From Gilliamella sp. App4-10 (GTDB lineage: Bacteria > Pseudomonadota > Gammaproteobacteria > Enterobacterales > Orbaceae), in the NCBI RefSeq assembly GCF_001690495.1, contig NZ_LZGS01000002.1, positions 62,001 through 126,000 on the forward strand: a stretch of 64,000 bases of DNA, in the 5' to 3' direction. Below the pieces are notes generated by a model. It ran no database searches, was not told the origin of the DNA, and worked only from the letters and a program-made list of their open reading frames with translations. Made by a program: the position numbers and the translations under genes. Positions 59,661 through 64,000 of this stretch are shown here, piece by piece (within the stretch, counting starts at the first letter, position 1; the number at the start of each line of letters is the position of its first letter).

Positions 59661-60547
59661 TACCAGCCTCGATCTTGCATTCTTTCTGACTGAGCTAGCG
59701 TGCTCATTTCAATGCCTTTCATTGCTTCGCCTAAGCCTTTTGAAAGCTGTGCTAAACGTGGATAATCATCAAAATAAGTGGTGGCCTGTACAATGGCTTT
59801 TGCAAACTTTTCTGGGTTTTCGGATTTAAAAATACCCGAACCAACAAACACACCATCGGCACCAAGTTGCATCATCAATGCCGCATCGGCAGGAGTAGCT
59901 ACGCCGCCGGCAGCAAAGTTAACGACGGGTAATTTTCCTAACTGTTTGATTTGTAAAATCAGTTCATAAGGTGCACCGATTGCTTTGGCAAAGGTCATTA
60001 ATTCATCTTTTGATTTGCTCGTTACTAGGCGGATTTGTTCATTTACTTTACGCATATGGCGCACTGCTTCAACAATATTGCCAGTACCGGGTTCACCTTT
60101 GGTGCGTAGCATTGATGCCCCTTCGCCAATTCGACGTAGTGCTTCGCCCAAATCACGACAACCACACACAAAAGGTACGGTAAATTCATCCTTAAGTAAG
60201 TGATACTGTTCATCGGCTGGAGTTAAAACTTCGCTTTCATCAATATAATCAACGCCCATTGATTCTAAAATACGGGCTTCAACAACGTGCCCAATGCGTG
60301 CTTTGGCCATCACCGGTATGGTAACAGCATTCATGACTTGTTCAACAATCGCTGGGTCAGCCATTCGGGCAACCCCACCAGCCGCGCGAATATCTGAAGG
60401 CACTCGCTCTAAAGCCATTACCGCAACCGCACCGGCTTGCTCGGCAATTTTTGCTTGCTCAGCATTAACAACGTCCATAATGACGCCGCCTTTTTGCATT
60501 TGTGCCATACCTCGCTTAACGGTTTGTGTACCTATAACTTGGTTCAT
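59660..60547 (-). CDS. pdxS: Pyridoxal 5'-phosphate synthase subunit PdxS
   Basis: Makes PLP from ribose-5-phosphate, glyceraldehyde-3-phosphate and ammonia (DXP-independent route). 295 residues. (beta/alpha)8 barrel with [20 protein letters not shown], the lysine in [64 protein letters not shown] and [15 protein letters not shown] starts are not needed: ATG with AGGAGC upstream. Divergent from pdxR. Confidence 0.97.
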   Translation of the reverse strand: MNQVIGTQTVKRGMAQMQKGGVIMDVVNAEQAKIAEQAGAVAVMALERVPSDIRAAGGVARMADPAIVEQVMNAVTIPVMAKARIGHVVEARILESMGVDYIDESEVLTPADEQYHLLKDEFTVPFVCGCRDLGEALRRIGEGASMLRTKGEPGTGNIVEAVRHMRKVNEQIRLVTSKSKDELMTFAKAIGAPYELILQIKQLGKLPVVNFAAGGVATPADAALMMQLGADGVFVGSGIFKSENPEKFAKAIVQATTYFDDYPRLAQLSKGLGEAMKGIEMSTLAQSERMQDRGW

Positions 60548-60725
60548 CTTTTGCTCCTAATTAAATCAATAATGACAAAATTGTCTAATTCGCAGTATTA
60601 TTCAAAAATAAAGTGAAGCAAAAAACAGCCAATTGGACTATAATTAAGCCATCCAATTTCTGGAGCTAATTTGACGTATCGAAACGTACAAAGCAAGTTG
60701 CCAATAATGTTAAAGTAAAATAACC
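60548..60725. promoter_or_regulatory. pdxS/pdxR divergent control region with a PdxR-like site
   Basis: AATTGGACTA at 60631-60640 resembles the published C. glutamicum PdxR site AAAGTGGWCTA, and a reverse-strand partner (AAATTGGATGG) lies at 60649-60659; together they form a TTGGA/TCCAA dyad with 14 bases between arms. A TATAAT at 60639-60644 overlaps the first half-site, so binding should block or remodel a promoter. Assignment is by resemblance only. Confidence 0.55.
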
Positions 60726-62129
60726 ATGTGGAATAGACAAACACTGGTACAATTTACCGGATCACTTTTTAAAAAAGTCACGCAACTTATCGAGCACTAT
60801 ATTGAGCAGGGCATATTGATCGCGGGAGAAAGACTACCTTCAGAACGCGATCTGGCAAAAAAACTGGGGATCAATCGTTCAACGGTTGTGCATGCGCTTG
60901 AGCTGTTAACTGAACGCGGTGTGCTGATCCGGCGACAAGGAAGTGGTACTTATGTCAATCATCAAAAGTGGGGCGTGCAAGCGTATTCATCAATTAATTG
61001 GCGGTTACCGGCACATTTTTATCAAAATAAACAATCATTTTATCAACAAAAAGTAGCGCAAGTTCGAGCGCAACAACCCTATATTTGCGATCTGGCTAAT
61101 GGTGATTTGCCAACCAATTTAATTCCCAAACTACAGCTACCAGATACATCATTAAATGAACTGATTATGCACGAAAAAAATAGCGATGCACAACAATTGG
61201 GCTTGCCATCGCTTAAAATCCAAATTGCGCTTTATATGCAAGCGCAGTTTGCCATGCAAGTTGATATTAATGAGATTTTAATTACATCGGGCACACAGCA
61301 ATCGTTATTTCTCATTACCCAAGGATTACTTAAACCTGGTGATGCGGTTGGAATTGAGTCTCCCTCTTATTTTTACTCATTACCTTTGTTTCAAGCGGCG
61401 GGTGTACGCTTGTATGGTATTACGTGCGATAATGAAGGGGTTACGCTTGAAAGCTTAGTCAATTGTGTGCAGCAACATCAAATTAAATGGTTATTTTTGA
61501 ATCCCATTTTCCAAAATCCGACCGGTTTTGTTATGAGTGATAAGCGCAAGCAAGTAATATTGGCATTTTGCCGTTCGCAATGTATTGGCATTGTTGAAGA
61601 TGATGCATACAGTAGTTTAGCGTTTCAACCTGATTTGGCGGTATCACCGATTAAGAAATGGGATCAGCATAATCAAGTTATCTATTTAGGATCACTATCA
61701 AAATATATTGGGCGAAATATTCGTGTTGGGTGGATGATCGCTCCGCGTAGCATCATCGAAAATCTGGCCAAAATTCGGCAACATATTGATTCAGGTCTAA
61801 GTATATTGCCACAATTATTAGCCCAAGAATATTTGCAACATCATCATTTAGTCCATCAACAACAGTTACGGCAAGCACTACAAATCAAAGCCGATCAGTT
61901 AATGCAATGGTTAGATAGCTATTTTTGTGGTGATATTACATATCAAGCACCACTGGGAGGCTTTCATTTGTATGCCCATTTACCGGTGAGCACGGTAGCG
62001 CAAGAATTAGCGCTACTTAATCAACTGTTATTAAAAGGTGTCATTGTGTCACAAGGTGTCGATTTTGGTGATAATCTTGGAGCAATTAGATTAAGCTATG
62101 GTCATTTTGAACCGCTATTGGTTAGGTAA
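60726..62129 (+). CDS. pdxR: MocR-type regulator PdxR
   Basis: 467 residues: GntR winged helix (about 10-78, GERLPSERDLAKKLGINRST and RRQGSGTYVN), linker, and a fold-type I aminotransferase-like domain. PLP site: NPIFQNPTGFVMS, VEDDAYSSL, Lys in YLGSLSKYIGRNIRVGW. PdxR proteins sense PLP and control pdxST; the divergent placement next to pdxST supports this role. Numerous Gln/His residues reflect ordinary base bias, not a domain. Confidence 0.93.
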   Translation: MWNRQTLVQFTGSLFKKVTQLIEHYIEQGILIAGERLPSERDLAKKLGINRSTVVHALELLTERGVLIRRQGSGTYVNHQKWGVQAYSSINWRLPAHFYQNKQSFYQQKVAQVRAQQPYICDLANGDLPTNLIPKLQLPDTSLNELIMHEKNSDAQQLGLPSLKIQIALYMQAQFAMQVDINEILITSGTQQSLFLITQGLLKPGDAVGIESPSYFYSLPLFQAAGVRLYGITCDNEGVTLESLVNCVQQHQIKWLFLNPIFQNPTGFVMSDKRKQVILAFCRSQCIGIVEDDAYSSLAFQPDLAVSPIKKWDQHNQVIYLGSLSKYIGRNIRVGWMIAPRSIIENLAKIRQHIDSGLSILPQLLAQEYLQHHHLVHQQQLRQALQIKADQLMQWLDSYFCGDITYQAPLGGFHLYAHLPVSTVAQELALLNQLLLKGVIVSQGVDFGDNLGAIRLSYGHFEPLLVR

Positions 62130-62156
62130 CAAACAGGTTGTCACAAAAATAACCCA

Positions 62157-62345
62157 CTAACTTCTTATTTTATCGGATAGCATTTTTGTAACTGCTAGCA
62201 AATATTGACCAAATTCGCTTATTCCTTCGTTTGGCATTTGAAATCGAACCCCTGAGATGCTAATTGCAGCAATGACTTTGCGATTTTTGTCATAAATGGG
62301 GGGCCACTAACCAGGTCACTTCGTCAAAAATTCTCGATAACTTGA
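62157..62345 (-). pseudogene. IclR-family regulator, C-terminal remnant with frameshift
   Basis: On the minus strand the last 45 codons read YDKNRKVIAAISISG... then MPNEGISEFGQYLLAV, ending at a TAG (62157), a typical end of the IclR effector-binding domain. Upstream, in another frame, EVTWLVAP continues the same domain; joining them needs removal of one G from the six-G run at 62298-62303. The rest of the protein, including the DNA-binding domain, is gone. Confidence 0.72.
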
Positions 62346-63038
62346 ACTTGATAAAGATGATTTTGTTAATTAATAGGTTATGTTGGACTTGCAATAATTC
62401 ATTGTATAAAATAAATTTTTTGTTAATTGCGGTAGCCTATTTGTTATGGCTTATGGCTAACGCCTTTTTATCGGTATTTTGCTATTCAATTTATTCTTCA
62501 TGTTGGTGTGCAATTTTAGCAAAACACGGGCAACTAAATTCAAAAAGTTAAAAAAAGGCTTGCTTTTTTAATTCGAATAGAATCGTTGCTGTGGTAGTTT
62601 AACATTTAATCTTTTTTATAAATTAAAAAATAATCAATCTGTTAAGAAGTTATTAACAGGTTTATTCAGCACTTATCAAATCATAATGTGAATAAATATC
62701 TTTCTCTTTTTTGCCTTATCGGTAAAACAAATTCGTTAAAATAGTCGAAGATTGGAAAAGCAAAATTATACTGCTTAACTAATTGTTGAAATTAGTTATA
62801 CCTTGTGATTGTTATTGCATCACATTGTAAATAACCAGAGCATTTTTATTAACATTATGATTAAATATAAAATTACCTATAATAACGTTAGCTCTTAAGC
62901 TAAATTTAGTCAATTACTTACCTTTTTTTAACTCTATTTATACTGTTAAGCCAAATATGCTAGTTTACTGGCAGTGCGCTAACTCGTTATAATTACTGGT
63001 ATAAGATGATAAATCATAAATAATATTAGGAGGCAATT
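62346..63038. other. Gene-poor region between IclR remnant and SemiSWEET gene
   Basis: About 690 bases, strongly AT-rich. A 69-codon open frame near 62342-62551 has no family features or ribosome site and overlaps the remnant; I do not accept it as a gene. The stretch 62551-62700 is one copy of a duplicated upstream region (see 63404-63550). Short A/T hairpins only elsewhere. Confidence 0.5.
62551..62700 (+). repeat. Duplicated intergenic region, copy A
   Basis: Similar over ~150 bases to 63404-63550. Best-kept parts: AAAAAGGCTTGCTTTTT, then ATAGAATCG, and the core GTTATTAACAGGTTTATT with TTATCAAAT and GTGAATAAAT. Lies ~340 bases before the SemiSWEET start. Confidence 0.65.
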
Positions 63039-63302
63039 TTGCATCTTTCATCAAAGGCTTTTCGTATATTAGGCATTATAGCGACGGTGGCTTCTTTAGG
63101 GATGTATGTTTCCTATATCCCACAAATCATCGATAATTTACAGGGATTTAAATCTAATCCTACCCAACCCTTGGCTGCTGCTATTAACTGTTCGCTTTGG
63201 GTTTGCTATGGCTTATTGAGAGAAAAGAAAGATTGGCCTATTGCAATTGCTAATTCTCCAGGGGTATTTTTTGGTTTAATTGCCTTTTTTACTGCACTGT
63301 AA
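63039..63302 (+). CDS. SemiSWEET sugar transporter
   Basis: 87 residues, one three-helix PQ-loop (MtN3) bundle that dimerises to form a sugar carrier. Hallmarks: MYVSYIPQIIDNLQGFKSNPTQPL (PQ motif in helix 1, shown across adjacent words), INCSLWVCYGLL with the substrate-site Trp/Asn in helix 2, and PIAIANSPGVFFG with the conserved Asn in helix 3. TTG start: a full AGGAGG lies 5 bases before it and no ATG is in frame nearby. Monocistronic. Confidence 0.87.
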   Translation: MHLSSKAFRILGIIATVASLGMYVSYIPQIIDNLQGFKSNPTQPLAAAINCSLWVCYGLLREKKDWPIAIANSPGVFFGLIAFFTAL

Positions 63303-63686
63303 TTTGCGCAGAGCAATTGAGTAGTAGTCAATTAATCATATTTGCCAGTGACTTTTTATTGACATTTTTATTATCAATGGTAATAGGCTATTTTAGCAAA
63401 ATTTACAAAAAGATTTGCTTTTTCATCAAAATAAAATCGAAAATTGGACTGTTTAATTTTTAATCATTTAAATAATAATCTAATAATCATGATGTTACTT
63501 AGTTATTAACAGGTTTGTTAAACAGTTATCAAATTGTACAGTGAATAAATCAAGCTAATCAGTTTGTTTTAACATTACTTAACAAAATGGCAGGTTGTTT
63601 TAATCATATATTAAAAGAAATTAAACAGTTTAATTAATATTTTATAATACTTGTAATCGTCAAATTACATATAAAAGGAAAAGAAA
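63303..63686. other. Intergenic region upstream of the DUF1161 gene
   Basis: 384 bases without a gene. Contains copy B of the duplicated upstream region at 63404-63550. AAAAGGAAAAG before 63687 is the ribosome site. Confidence 0.5.
63404..63550 (+). repeat. Duplicated intergenic region, copy B
   Basis: Counterpart of 62551-62700: AAAAAGATTTGCTTTTT, ATAAAATCG, core GTTATTAACAGGTTTGTT, then TTATCAAAT and GTGAATAAAT in the same order and nearly the same spacing. Ends ~135 bases before the DUF1161 start. Confidence 0.65.
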
Positions 63687-64000
63687 ATGAAAAAATTAAT
63701 CGGTGTGTTTTTATTAGGTTTACCTCTGTTAGCTGCGGCATCAAATTGTGACGAAATTAGAGACAATATTGCTGAAAAAATCAAAAATAACGGTGTTGAT
63801 CCGTCGTGGTTTCAGCTCAAACTAGAATCTGCTGACAAGCCAGAACAACAAATTGAAGGCAAAATTGTGGGATCATGCGATCGAGGTCATCAAAAAATTG
63901 TTTATATCCGTTTAGATGGCTTAGCAACTCAGTCTCAAACTCAGTTGCCAGCCAATGTCGAAGAAGATGAACCTACGCAAAGCAATGACGATAAAACTCA
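63687..64000 (+). CDS. DUF1161-like secreted protein, cut by window edge
   Basis: Starts MKKLIGVFLLGLPLLAAASN with a clear signal peptide (cleavage near AAA/SN), then CDEIRDNIAEKIKNNGVDPSW, with GKIVGSCDRGHQKIVYIRL and two cysteines spaced as in DUF1161 periplasmic proteins. After residue ~85 an acidic/polar tail continues past 64000. Function unknown. 104 codons visible. Confidence 0.75.
   Translation, partial: MKKLIGVFLLGLPLLAAASNCDEIRDNIAEKIKNNGVDPSWFQLKLESADKPEQQIEGKIVGSCDRGHQKIVYIRLDGLATQSQTQLPANVEEDEPTQSNDDKT

Noticed and set aside
62342-62551. 69-codon open frame as a membrane protein gene
   Set aside because: No ribosome site, no family features, odd Cys/Trp content, and it overlaps the IclR remnant; best explained as AT-rich chance.
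62620-62700. Replication origin, from TTATTAACA-like DnaA boxes
   Set aside because: Boxes do not match TTATNCACA, and the usual oriC neighbours (mnmG, dnaA, dnaN, gyrB) are absent.

Overview
This 64 kb window is low-GC chromosomal DNA from a gammaproteobacterium. Most genes have close Enterobacterales counterparts and keep E. coli-like gene neighbourhoods: yicC/rph-pyrE, seqA-pgm, hemCDXY, purB-hflD-mnmA, rsmE-gshB-yqgE-ruvX, grxD/rnt, dapA-bamC-purC...tmcA-ypfN-dapE-yffB. The strong AT bias, small intergenic regions, pyruvate:ferredoxin oxidoreductase, PdxST and a SemiSWEET gene suggest a host-associated, low-oxygen lineage such as Orbaceae (Gilliamella-like). That placement is inference; no rRNA gene lies in the window.

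Layout. 1-12.9 kb: pyrE (cut by the left edge), rph, yicC, a MATE exporter, yejK, nfo, yccS, pgm, seqA, a SlyB-like lipoprotein, gloA, gmk. 13-14.1 kb: an AzlC/YgaZ amino-acid exporter gene broken by four single-base indels beside an intact azlD/ygaH. 14.2-21.7 kb: hemCDXY and purB-hflD-mnmA, all on the minus strand. 22-23 kb: an isolated phage-type switch, an S24-peptidase-fold repressor facing a Ner-like regulator across a dyad operator, with no other phage gene. 23-27.5 kb: tpiA, zapB, a DUF2868 membrane protein coupled to a DUF3482 GTPase, and an NlpC/P60 lipoprotein. 27.5-32.5 kb: an exported (Tat) HisC-like aminotransferase and nifJ. 32.8-42.5 kb: purM, ruvX, yqgE, a GNAT gene, gshB, rsmE, folB, a small lipoprotein with a half-size EamA transporter, moeA, ychF, rsmI. 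43-49.9 kb: nlpD, gpmA, tdk, a secreted DUF4432 protein behind a LacI-type dyad, ubiX, yhbP, grxD, rnt. 50-58.7 kb: ybgI, dapA, a short bamC, purC, yeaL, tmcA, cysZ, ypfN, dapE, yffB. 59-62.1 kb: pdxST with divergent pdxR. 62-64 kb: an IclR remnant, a SemiSWEET gene and a DUF1161 protein cut by the right edge.

Working together: many operons supply core metabolism (pyrimidine, purine, haem, glutathione, lysine/DAP, PLP). Envelope genes (slyB, nlpD, bamC, NlpC/P60, yccS) are scattered singly. The accessory signals are mostly intergenic: a dispersed element found in two or three copies, one copy ending in a solitary 28-bp sequence resembling a type I-F CRISPR repeat; a duplicated ~150-bp upstream region before the SemiSWEET and DUF1161 genes; and the orphan repressor/Ner switch. 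No tRNA, rRNA, IS element, CRISPR array or complete prophage was seen. All alignments were done by eye.
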